Below, piece after piece: positions 8,129-15,450 of a stretch of 64,000 nucleotides of DNA. Within the stretch, counting starts at the first letter, position 1, and every line of letters begins with the position of its first letter. Origin of the DNA: Gorillibacterium timonense (GTDB lineage Bacteria > Bacillota > Bacilli > Paenibacillales > NBRC-103111); the NCBI RefSeq assembly GCF_001457415.1, contig NZ_LN881724.1:558001-622000 (forward strand), given 5' to 3'. Under the pieces are notes generated by a model. It saw only the letters and a list, made by a program, of their open reading frames with translations, ran no database searches and was not told the origin of the DNA. A program made the position numbers and the translations under genes.

Positions 8129-8863
8129 TCAAGACGGAAGAAGCTCAGCCCAGTGGGTGAAATATGCGAGCCCTTCCTCGGAGATGGCTTCCCGGCCGTA
8201 GGCATCCAGGAAGCCATCCCGATAGGCATCGGTATGCAGGTTGTACCGGAGCGTCCAAAGCCCCGAGCACAGGTCGTAATGCCGATCTCCGACACCTCCG
8301 TCTCCCACATCGATGAAACCCCGAAGTTCAAAGCGATCCATGAGCAGATTGGGCAAGCAATAATCTCCGTGCAGAATAACGGAATCGACGGGCGCGTAGG
8401 CATGCTTCCGCAAGGGAGTGAGGTCAGCGCCTTTTTTCATGTCGTCCTGCGCCATTTCCTGGGTTCGGTTCAGATAAGGACATCCTTCCGTAGGGAGGGA
8501 ATGCAGCCTGCGCAAGCTCTCCCCGAATACGGTCGCCAGTTTGTCCGGATCGGCCAAATGATGGGGAGCCGTTCCGTCCTCTCCCTCCATGGCCTCCGAC
8601 AGCAAATAGTCGTGGTCTCCTTCGGATAAATAAGCCAGAATCCGGGGAGCGAGGGAATGAACATGAAGATGGGCGCTCATGACACCCTCCCGTTCTAACG
8701 ATCCTTTGCATGCAATCTTGAGGAAGGCTTTCTCTTTTCCCGCAATGAAGAGGGTGCGGGCCGAAGCGGAGCAGCTGCTGTCATAGACATCGGCATCCTC
8801 CAAAAAGGGACGAAGCTCCGACGGGAGCGTTTCGGTGGAGAATGTTATTTTCGTTCGTTTCAT
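8129..8863 (-). CDS. Aminoglycoside 3'-phosphotransferase-like kinase
   Basis: 244 residues, slightly shorter than APH(3') enzymes (~264). The catalytic Brenner motif is intact (HGDYCLPNLLMD, His ~164), as is the metal-binding segment FIDVGDGGVGDRHYDL with the following SGLWTLRYN helix. The ATP-binding lysine is probably the one in EKAFLKIACKG. These enzymes phosphorylate 3'-hydroxyls of kanamycin-type drugs, though many homologues have no proven resistance role. The start is taken as ATG 8863, with GGAGAGGT 8 bases upstream; GTG 8872 is also in frame but has no ribosome site. The gene begins right at the end of the LysR gene, so the two are probably co-translated. Confidence 0.82.
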   Translation of the reverse strand: MKRTKITFSTETLPSELRPFLEDADVYDSSCSASARTLFIAGKEKAFLKIACKGSLEREGVMSAHLHVHSLAPRILAYLSEGDHDYLLSEAMEGEDGTAPHHLADPDKLATVFGESLRRLHSLPTEGCPYLNRTQEMAQDDMKKGADLTPLRKHAYAPVDSVILHGDYCLPNLLMDRFELRGFIDVGDGGVGDRHYDLCSGLWTLRYNLHTDAYRDGFLDAYGREAISEEGLAYFTHWAELLPS

Positions 8864-8868
8864 AGGGT

Positions 8869-9756
8869 TCACCTCTCCAATAAGTCAAGAAACTTCTGAG
8901 CGGCGGTGGACAAGGGCATGCCGTTCTTGGTGACGAGGCCCAAGTGCCGCTCGGGAATGAGCGCTTGAAGCGGAAGTTCGTAGAGCTGTCCACACTGAAG
9001 CTCGCGTTGAACATATTTCTTCGCGACGCAGGCAGCTCCAAGTCCCTGAGCGGCCAGCTCTACCATGAGGTCAAGGTGACTCACCTCCAGATGGGGGGTG
9101 ACCTCGACTTCATGCGACGCAAAATAGCGGTCAATCGAGTCTCGGGTGGTCCCGCCCTTCTGCAGGAGGATCAGTGGGTAGCGTTCGGCAAGCTCCTCCG
9201 GAGAAAGGGGGGCTCCGATGCTGCTGCGATAGCGCTCGCCGACGACGAAGCAGTCCTGAAGCGGAAGCTGCTTCCAAAGAGTGAACGAGCGCTCGTCGAG
9301 CTGATGCAGATGGACCACGCCGATGTCGCTTTCGCCCACGGACAAAAGGCGGGCGATCTCGGTGCTCGACTCGTCCCTGATGTTCAGCCGGACGCAAGGA
9401 TAGAGCTCCGCATAGCGGTTGATGGCGTCGAGCAGGTCATATTTGCACACCGCACCGCAGACGGAAATGCGCAGCTGCCCGGCGTTCATCTGCTTCAGCT
9501 CGGCGAACCGCAGCTCGCCGGTCATCATGAGGCCATAGCCCTGCTCGATATAGTCATACAGCACTTGTCCCTCGGGTGTGAGCGATACGCCTCGGGCCGA
9601 TCGATAGAACAGCTGGCCCCCAAGCTTCTCCTCCAGCAGCTTGATCGAGTGGCTGACGGAAGGCTGAGACGTATAAAGCTCTTTGGCGGCCTTAGACAAG
9701 CTGCCGGTTTTAGCAGTCAGGTAGAAGATGCGGTAAAGCTCCAAATGGATGTTCAT
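8869..9756 (-). CDS. LysR family transcriptional regulator
   Basis: 295 residues. The N-terminal winged helix-turn-helix (~1-62) has the typical FYLTAKTGSLSKAAKELYTSQPSVSHSIKLLE sequence, split here across two blocks, and ends in LFYRSARGVSLTPEG. The remainder (~90-290) is the periplasmic-binding-like effector domain. Its stop codon touches the start region of the downstream kinase gene, so it probably forms a two-gene operon with the APH-like enzyme. It is divergent from the LOG gene with a 92-base intergenic region where LysR regulators usually bind. The inducer is unknown. Confidence 0.9.
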   Translation of the reverse strand: MNIHLELYRIFYLTAKTGSLSKAAKELYTSQPSVSHSIKLLEEKLGGQLFYRSARGVSLTPEGQVLYDYIEQGYGLMMTGELRFAELKQMNAGQLRISVCGAVCKYDLLDAINRYAELYPCVRLNIRDESSTEIARLLSVGESDIGVVHLHQLDERSFTLWKQLPLQDCFVVGERYRSSIGAPLSPEELAERYPLILLQKGGTTRDSIDRYFASHEVEVTPHLEVSHLDLMVELAAQGLGAACVAKKYVQRELQCGQLYELPLQALIPERHLGLVTKNGMPLSTAAQKFLDLLER

Positions 9757-9848
9757 ATGAAAATCTGATATACCCCCTATGCAGAATCCGTCTTTTACTT
9801 ATAACACCCCATTCATTATCATATAGGAATCGAATGGAGGAGAAAACC

Positions 9849-10433
9849 ATGAATCGAATCGCGGTTTACTCCGGTTCTAATCACGGGAATCGGAACGAAT
9901 ACAAGGAAGCGGCCCTTCGGCTTGGCCGGACGCTCGCCGGACAAAGGATTGAGCTGGTCTACGGCGGATCGCAGTTCGGCTTGATGGGGGAAGTCGCCAA
10001 TGCTGTGCTGAGCGGTGAGGGGAGTGTCATCGGGGTCATGCCAAAGGGCTTGTTCCCGAAGGAAGCGGCCCATCCCGGACTTCAGGCATTCTATGAGGTC
10101 GAAGATATGCATGCCCGCAAGAAGCTCATGGCCGAGCTGTCGGACGGTTACATCGCTCTCCCTGGCGGAGCGGGCACTTACGAGGAGCTGTTCGAGATGC
10201 TGAGCTGGGCGCAGCTCGGCATTCACGGAAAGCCCATGGGTCTCCTGAATGCGGGTGGCTTTTTCGATCCGCTGATCGCCATGCTCCGGCACACGATCCG
10301 AGAAGGCTTTATGAAGGAGGCACACCACGATCTTCTGTGCGTATCGGATGATCCCGAGGGGCTGATCGCTCAGATGGCTCGGTACGAACCGCCTGCGCTC
10401 GGCGTTAAGTGGAAGCAGTTAGAACGCTGTTAG
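9849..10433 (+). CDS. LOG family protein (TIGR00730), probable nucleoside 5'-monophosphate phosphoribohydrolase
   Basis: 194 residues of Rossmann type. It opens with a CxGS-like start (IAVYSGSNHG) and carries the family signature LPGGAGTYEELFEML at ~104-118, with the glutamates used for N-glycosidic bond cleavage of cytokinin-type nucleotides. ATG 9849 is chosen because GGAGGAG lies 6 bases before it; the frame extends 15 bases further up without ribosome-site support. It is transcribed divergently from the LysR gene and may be under its control. A degraded palindromic element follows at 10459. Confidence 0.88.
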   Translation: MNRIAVYSGSNHGNRNEYKEAALRLGRTLAGQRIELVYGGSQFGLMGEVANAVLSGEGSVIGVMPKGLFPKEAAHPGLQAFYEVEDMHARKKLMAELSDGYIALPGGAGTYEELFEMLSWAQLGIHGKPMGLLNAGGFFDPLIAMLRHTIREGFMKEAHHDLLCVSDDPEGLIAQMARYEPPALGVKWKQLERC

Positions 10434-10458
10434 CTCATAAGCCGAGGTTCCAGCATCC

Positions 10459-10520
10459 TTCTCAGACTCTCACACCCATGGATGCCGTTACGTCAACACG
10501 ATTCGGGCTGACAGCGTACA
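10459..10520 (+). repeat. Degraded partial copy of the 97-bp palindromic element
   Basis: The sequence matches the right ~60 bases of the complete element at 23838-23934, in the same orientation: ttctca, a diverged middle with cacccatgg, acacgatt, then ggctgacagcgtac. The left half and the final CTAG are missing. Confidence 0.65.
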
Positions 10521-10551
10521 CAAGGGATTGAACCGCTTGTGAAGCGCACGG

Positions 10552-10580
10552 AAAAAACACCGGATATTCCGGTGTTTTTT
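10552..10580. terminator. Bidirectional terminator
   Basis: The perfect palindrome aaaaaacaccgg, ATATT-type loop, ccggtgtttttt has an A-run on one side and a T-run on the other. It lies directly behind the stop codon of the leftward GNAT gene and downstream of the rightward LOG gene, so it can serve both. Confidence 0.9.
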
Positions 10581-11131
10581 CATAACGTTTGAAGGCATGC
10601 TCTCGTGGACCATTCCGTTCTCAAAATGGCGTATTCGTAGGTGTCCTGCCAGATAGGGGTCCCTTCGGCATCCGTTTTAAAATAGATGTTTTGCAACAGA
10701 TGCCCCTCTCTTCTCATGTTCAAGCGCTCAAGCAATCTCCAAGACCGTTCGTTTAGCGGGTTGCACATCGCGGCGATTCGCCTTGCTCCTAAGTGCGTGA
10801 AAGTATAGTCGAGAAGGGCCTTCGCACTCTCGGTGGCATACCCCTGTCCCTGATAAAAGCGATTAAACACGTACCCCAATTCCCACGTATCAAAGTCGCC
10901 TTTTGCGAGATACAGGTTCCCGATTACCTTTCCGCTGGTTTGCAGGCTAACCGCCAAAAACGTGTCGAGATGAGAGCGGCGTTCCGCTTCTTCCTTCGCT
11001 TGTTTTTCCGAGAAAACTTCATAAGGCTCATAGCGCAGAACTTCTTCGTCTGAAAAATACTCAAACAAATCTTGCCAATCCGTTGGCTTGAAATTTCGAA
11101 TGATCAATCGATTTGTTGCGATCGTTTCCAT
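10580..11131 (-). CDS. GNAT N-acetyltransferase, RimJ/RimL type
   Basis: 183 residues with the RimJ/RimL layout: an N-terminal TNRLIIRNFKPTDWQDLFEYFSD block, the core strand WELGYVFNRFYQGQGYATES containing the acetyl-CoA binding loop, and C-terminal NPLNERSWRLLERLNMRREG. Members acetylate ribosomal protein N-termini or small amines; the substrate here is open. The stop codon abuts the terminator at 10552-10580. A 97-bp palindromic element sits just upstream of its start. Confidence 0.88.
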   Translation of the reverse strand: METIATNRLIIRNFKPTDWQDLFEYFSDEEVLRYEPYEVFSEKQAKEEAERRSHLDTFLAVSLQTSGKVIGNLYLAKGDFDTWELGYVFNRFYQGQGYATESAKALLDYTFTHLGARRIAAMCNPLNERSWRLLERLNMRREGHLLQNIYFKTDAEGTPIWQDTYEYAILRTEWSTRACLQTL

Positions 11132-11173
11132 ATGAATGATCCACCTTCAAGGAATGATTTCTAGTTTTTGGGC

Positions 11174-11269
11174 GAGTACGCTGTCAGCCCTAATCGATTG
11201 GATATGAATCGGCGCCAATCGATATGGGAAGTTGTGCGGAGACCACAGGTTAAACTGACAGCGTACTAG
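11174..11269 (-). repeat. Full-length copy of the 97-bp palindromic (MITE-like) element, inverted
   Basis: It begins gagtacgctgtcag and ends gacagcgtactag, so both terminal inverted repeats are present. The interior (aatcggcgccaat, gttgtgcggagacca) is the reverse complement of the copy at 23838-23934. It occupies most of the gap between the divergent GNAT and metallo-hydrolase genes. Confidence 0.85.
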
Positions 11270-11408
11270 ATCTTATCCTGTCCAATCTTCCAAATGATCC
11301 TGCCTGCATGATAAGCTTTGAGAGGTGGGGAAACAAGGGAAAGAATCGCTGAACCGAAACCTCCCTTTGAACGCCATTGAAAAAGGTTGAAAAAGGAGAA
11401 CATTTGAA

Positions 11409-12104
11409 ATGCCTTCCTATCATGTATTGTCCATCGAAATTCCTTATGGGGATGCCGTAACCGCGATTCACCCGGTATTGATTCAGGATGACCAAGATCT
11501 GGTGTTAGTGGATTGCGGCTATCCTGGCGACCTGAAGCGAATCGAAGCGGCGCTGGCTGCTATTGGCTTGACGGGAGACCAACTGACACGGCTTGTGATC
11601 ACTCACCACGATTACGATCACATGGGGGCTGCAGCCTCGTTTAAACGAAAGTACCCGCACCTGCTGGTGGCGACGAGTGAGGGAGAAGCTCCTTATGTGT
11701 CGGGGGAGCAGCCCTCGGCTCGCCTTGTTCAAGCGATGGATCTGCAGAGAAGCCTGCCCGCTTCCGAGCAAGAGAGAGGGCTTGCCTTCATCGAGATGCT
11801 GAAAGGAATGGAGACGGTCCCGGTCGATGAGTCGCTTCAGAACGGGGAGCGGCTTTCCTGGGGCGGGGGCTGCGAGGTGATCGCAACTCCCGGACATACG
11901 CCGGGACATATATCCTTGTACTTGACCGAGCAGAGCGTCCTCATCACGGGAGATGCGGCTGTTATTGAAGGCGGAGAGCTCGTCGTGGCGAATCCGCAGT
12001 ACACCCTGGACTTGGGGAGTGCGAAGGAATCGCTTGCGAAGCTGCTCGCATATGATGCCGATGCCTATATTTGCTACCATGGTGGAGTCTATTCGAAACG
12101 ATGA
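11409..12104 (+). CDS. Metallo-beta-lactamase fold hydrolase
   Basis: 231 residues. The zinc-binding signature THHDYDHMG is clear (~62-70), followed by the third-ligand region TPGHTPGHISLY and GDAAVIEG for the bridging aspartate. This is the general MBL-fold hydrolase layout (glyoxalase II / YcbL-like); the substrate is not indicated. AGGAG lies ~9 bases before ATG 11409. It is a single gene, convergent with the MetE-like gene and closed by a shared terminator. Confidence 0.88.
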   Translation: MPSYHVLSIEIPYGDAVTAIHPVLIQDDQDLVLVDCGYPGDLKRIEAALAAIGLTGDQLTRLVITHHDYDHMGAAASFKRKYPHLLVATSEGEAPYVSGEQPSARLVQAMDLQRSLPASEQERGLAFIEMLKGMETVPVDESLQNGERLSWGGGCEVIATPGHTPGHISLYLTEQSVLITGDAAVIEGGELVVANPQYTLDLGSAKESLAKLLAYDADAYICYHGGVYSKR

Positions 12105-12110
12105 GATACA

Positions 12111-12145
12111 AAAGCGGGGACTGCTGTCGATCAGTCCCCGCTTAT
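12111..12145. terminator. Bidirectional terminator between convergent genes
   Basis: Arms aagcggggactg (from 12112) and cagtccccgctt (12132-12143) form a perfect 12-bp stem between the metallo-hydrolase and the MetE-like gene. It lacks a long T-run on the + strand but is well placed for both transcripts. Confidence 0.75.
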
Positions 12146-12151
12146 CTTCAA

Positions 12152-13309
12152 TTAGGCTTCTTGACCCCAAACCTCTTCAGCAATTTCCTTGATGAGGGAG
12201 ATTTTCTTCCATTGCTCTTCCTCCGTCAAGATATTCCCTTCCTCGGTGGAGGCAAACCCGCATTGAGGGCTTAAGCAAAGCCGCTCTGCCGGAATGTATT
12301 GCTGCGCTTCCTTGATCCGTGCGATGATCTGCTCCTTGTTCTCCAGCTCCCCGGTCTTGGAGGAGATGAGGCCGAGCACGACCTGCTTGTCGCCGGACAC
12401 ATGCTGTAGAGGCGCGAAATCGCCGGCGCGATCGGTATCGTATTCGAGGAAGTAAGCCGATACGTTCTCTTGGCCGAGAAGGGTTTCGGCTACCGGATCG
12501 TAACCGCCGGACGTGGCCCAGGTGGAATGGTAATTGCCTCGGCAAACGTGGGTGGTGACGATCAGGTCGGCGGGAAGATCGGCAATCGCATCGTTGTTCA
12601 GGCGAAGATAGAGGTCTTGAAGGAGCTGGGGATCGTAGCCCTCTCCGGCCATGGTCGACCAGAACGACTTGTCGCACAGCATGCCCCATGTGCAGTCGTC
12701 GAGCTGGATATTCCGGCACCCGGCTTCATAGAATGCGAGAATTACGCTGCGATAAGCTGCTGCGATGTCGCGGTACAGATCTTCGCGGTCGGGATAGACG
12801 CGCTCGACCTCCTTCGCGTTCACATCGCGGACCAGCTCCGCCAGCAGCTGCGCGGGAGCGGGGATCGTCTGCTTCGCGAGCACATCAGTCCCGGCCGCTT
12901 CCTTGAGAAACCGGTAATGGGCGAGGAACGGATGACCGTTATCTCGAATCTTGCCGGTCAGTCGTGCCGAATCGGCTCGCGTTTCTTCCCCGTGGAAGAG
13001 GTAGCCGCGATCCATCAGCACATGCTCGATGCCGTCAAAGCCCCAGAAGAAGTCGAGGTGCCAGTAGCTGCGGCGAAACTCGCCGTCGGTGACGGCCTTG
13101 AGGCCCAACTCCTTCTGCTTGTCGACGAGCTTGCGAATTTCTTCGTCCTCCACCTTCGTCAGCTCGGCTTGCGTGATTTGCCCGGCGGCGAACTTTTCGC
13201 GTGCTTCCCTCAAGGCCTGCGGCCGGAGATAGCTGCCGACGACATCGTAGCGGAAAGGCGCTTTCTTGAATTTCTTCGAGGTGTTGCTCACTTGCGGTTG
13301 GTTGCTCAT
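12152..13309 (-). CDS. MetE-like cobalamin-independent methionine synthase family protein (YxjG/YxjH type)
   Basis: 385 residues, equal to the C-terminal half of MetE, as in the short YxjG/YxjH proteins. It starts with APFRYDVVGSYLRP and contains the zinc ligands in THVCRGNYHSTW (~253) and SPQCGFAS (~349). Proteins of this type transfer a methyl group to homocysteine or a related thiol; whether methyl-folate is the donor in the short forms is not settled. AAGGAGG lies just before ATG 13309. The gene follows a LysR gene on the same strand across 137 bases that contain a LysR-type operator, which points to regulation by sulfur amino acid supply. Confidence 0.88.
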   Translation of the reverse strand: MSNQPQVSNTSKKFKKAPFRYDVVGSYLRPQALREAREKFAAGQITQAELTKVEDEEIRKLVDKQKELGLKAVTDGEFRRSYWHLDFFWGFDGIEHVLMDRGYLFHGEETRADSARLTGKIRDNGHPFLAHYRFLKEAAGTDVLAKQTIPAPAQLLAELVRDVNAKEVERVYPDREDLYRDIAAAYRSVILAFYEAGCRNIQLDDCTWGMLCDKSFWSTMAGEGYDPQLLQDLYLRLNNDAIADLPADLIVTTHVCRGNYHSTWATSGGYDPVAETLLGQENVSAYFLEYDTDRAGDFAPLQHVSGDKQVVLGLISSKTGELENKEQIIARIKEAQQYIPAERLCLSPQCGFASTEEGNILTEEEQWKKISLIKEIAEEVWGQEA

Positions 13310-13398
13310 GGGATGATCCTCCTTCTGTCTCGTTCAGGTAGGATCAGTATACCGTGAGATTTGTCATATAGAGTAACACTTATCTTTTATAGTTAGAT

Positions 13399-13413
13399 AT
13401 AGTTATCATCTAT
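13399..13413. promoter_or_regulatory. LysR-type operator upstream of the MetE-like gene
   Basis: The 15-mer ATAG-N7-CTAT fits the T-N11-A dyad recognised by LysR proteins. A second partial ATAGTTA motif adjoins it at 13389, and the whole region is AT-rich. It lies 90 bases upstream of the MetE-like start and just downstream of the LysR gene at 13447. Confidence 0.55.
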
Positions 13414-13446
13414 AACTCGCGCAGCTGTGTACCTTTCAATAAAAGC

Positions 13447-14358
13447 TTACAAACCAGACTCCTGAATGACTGCCTTCAACTCCTCGATATAGAGCGCGGC
13501 CTGCTGGCTGAGCTGAACCTGATGATTGGCGATCCAGCCGACTTGAATGTGATCGTCTACCGTAAGCGGAACCGGAATGATCTGATCCCCGTTTAGATCC
13601 GCACTCACGATGCCGGTGGAGATCGTATAGCCGTTCAGCCCGATGAGCAGGTTGAACAGTGTGGCTCGGTCGCTCACGTGGATGCTTTTTTTACGAAAGA
13701 CGGTGCTCAGAATCTCCTCGGAAAAGTAAAACGAGTTGTGCTCCCCCTGCTCGAACGACAGGTAAGGGTAGTCCTCCAGATCCTCCAGCGTGACGGACTC
13801 CTTGGTCGCGAGCGGATTGCTCGTGCTGATGAAGACATGAGGCTTCGCTGTGAAGAGGGGATGAAAGTCCAGGTGCTGCTCTCTCAGCAGCTTTTCGATG
13901 ACTTTCCGGTTAAAAGGGTTCAGGTAGAGCACGCCAATTTCGCTGCGCAGGTTGCGGACGTCCTCGATGATCTCATGGGTGCGCGTCTCCCTCAAGGTGA
14001 ATTCGTACTCTTCGGCGCCGCTTCGCTTGATGAGGTTGACGAAGGCGTTCACGGCGAAGGCGTAGTGTTGGGTCGAAATGGAGCACAACTGACGGGAAGG
14101 CTTCTTGTTCAGGTACCGCTGCTCCAGAAGAGCCGTCTGCTCCACGACCTGGCGGGCGTAGCCGAGAAATTCCGCTCCGTCGACGGAGAGGGTGATCCCT
14201 TTCGGTGTGCGGAGGAATAGCTCGATGCCGAGCTCCTTTTCCAGCTCCTTGATCGCGCTCGACAAGCTCGGCTGGGTGATGAAGAGGCGTTTGGCCGCTT
14301 CGTTGATCGACCCCGCGTTCACGACCTCGATGAAATATTTCAACTGCTGCAGCTTCAT
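13447..14358 (-). CDS. LysR family regulator, probable regulator of the MetE-like gene
   Basis: 303 residues: HTH domain ~1-60 (VNAGSINEAAKRLFITQPSLSSAIKELE) and an effector domain beginning near residue 90. The wording is closest, from memory, to the CmbR/MtaR/HomR group that controls cysteine and methionine genes in Firmicutes. Position supports this: same strand and directly upstream of the MetE-like gene, with a LysR dyad between them. It follows the AraC gene by 63 bases and may be read through from it. Confidence 0.87.
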   Translation of the reverse strand: MKLQQLKYFIEVVNAGSINEAAKRLFITQPSLSSAIKELEKELGIELFLRTPKGITLSVDGAEFLGYARQVVEQTALLEQRYLNKKPSRQLCSISTQHYAFAVNAFVNLIKRSGAEEYEFTLRETRTHEIIEDVRNLRSEIGVLYLNPFNRKVIEKLLREQHLDFHPLFTAKPHVFISTSNPLATKESVTLEDLEDYPYLSFEQGEHNSFYFSEEILSTVFRKKSIHVSDRATLFNLLIGLNGYTISTGIVSADLNGDQIIPVPLTVDDHIQVGWIANHQVQLSQQAALYIEELKAVIQESGL

Positions 14359-14421
14359 GTCTCCCTACTCCTTTCGTGATGGTTCTTGGTCCGCAAGAGC
14401 TCTGAAAAAGCTCCGTTTCGG

Positions 14422-15303
14422 TTATGCTTCGCTGCGGTATTTTCCGGGAGGACAGCCGATCGCCTTCGCAAACTCCCGATTATAGTAGCTGATGTTGTTA
14501 AACCCGACGGTTCTCGCGATGTCGGCAATCTTCCAATCCGTGCTCATCAAGAGCGAACAGCTTTGCAGAATCCGATAGCGGACGACATAAGCAATGGGCG
14601 TCAGGTTCATCACCTCTTTAAAGGCGCTGCAGAATTGCCCCTCGCTCATCGGCAGAAGGTCGGCCAAGGCTTTAAGCGTGATCTCATCCCGATAGTTGGC
14701 TTGAATGAAGGCGAGAACCGGTTGCATCCGCTTGAGCTTGTAGGACAGGTTGTTTTCCCTCGTCGGAGAGGCTGCGGGGAGAGCGTGGCGGCAGCAGTGA
14801 TGCCAGATTTCAAACAGCTTGCTCTTCAACAGCAGCTCCATGTCGGGCAGCGGAAACGCCCCAATCGCGTCTATTTCCTTCAATCGCTCGTTCACGGTCC
14901 GCTGCCACTCCTCTTCACCCGTCAACTCTTTTACGAATTCAAGCTCGCCCTTCAGGACCGGATAGACGAATCGGGAATAGGCGGAGCCTTGCTTTTGATC
15001 GCTGAACAGATTGGGGTGAAACACGACAACGCAGGCTTCACAAGGCATTCCATCCAGCGAGCGGGCCGCATGAAGCCGATTGGACGGGATGAAGAGCCCT
15101 TCACCCGCCTTCACGGGATAGTCCGTGTCCTCAATGGTATACACGATCGCGCCTTCCAACACCACGAGAAATTCAAATTCATAATGCCAGTGTAGGTAGA
15201 AAAAGGTTTCCACATTCGCGGGATAACTTAAATGATGGATCGCAACGGGCAGAAGTGCGGTCCCATGCACCGCTTTTTCCTTCAAGAGATGCTTCGCTTT
15301 CAT
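14422..15303 (-). CDS. AraC family regulator with cupin sensor domain
   Basis: 293 residues. An N-terminal cupin-like sugar-binding domain (~15-150) contains YLHWHYEFEFLVVLEG, EGLFIPSNRLHAA and related blocks. The C-terminal ~100 residues are two helix-turn-helices (ITLKALADLLPMSEGQFCSAFKE and IADIARTVGFNNISYYNREFAKAIGCPPGKYR). AGAGG stands 7 bases before the start. It is divergent from the GH31/GH74 genes with ~147 bases between, so it is the likely activator of that xyloglucan cluster; the ligand is unknown. Confidence 0.9.
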   Translation of the reverse strand: MKAKHLLKEKAVHGTALLPVAIHHLSYPANVETFFYLHWHYEFEFLVVLEGAIVYTIEDTDYPVKAGEGLFIPSNRLHAARSLDGMPCEACVVVFHPNLFSDQKQGSAYSRFVYPVLKGELEFVKELTGEEEWQRTVNERLKEIDAIGAFPLPDMELLLKSKLFEIWHHCCRHALPAASPTRENNLSYKLKRMQPVLAFIQANYRDEITLKALADLLPMSEGQFCSAFKEVMNLTPIAYVVRYRILQSCSLLMSTDWKIADIARTVGFNNISYYNREFAKAIGCPPGKYRSEA

Positions 15304-15450
15304 GAAACGCCTCTCAATCTCCAGAATGGGAATATTGTGTTAGTCATTAGCAATTTACTTAAAGAATGGAGAGAAAACAACGAATATAATACAATTAGGT
15401 ACTCTATCATTATAGCGAAGCTGGTAGAGAAAAAGGAGGAGCAAAATAAA

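Noticed and set aside
12470-13357. Rightward open frame opposite the MetE-like gene
   Set aside because: No ribosome site; the opposite strand has family motifs.
13310-13446. S-box (SAM) riboswitch upstream of the MetE-like gene
   Set aside because: Too short, and none of the conserved S-box blocks are present; a LysR dyad explains the region better.
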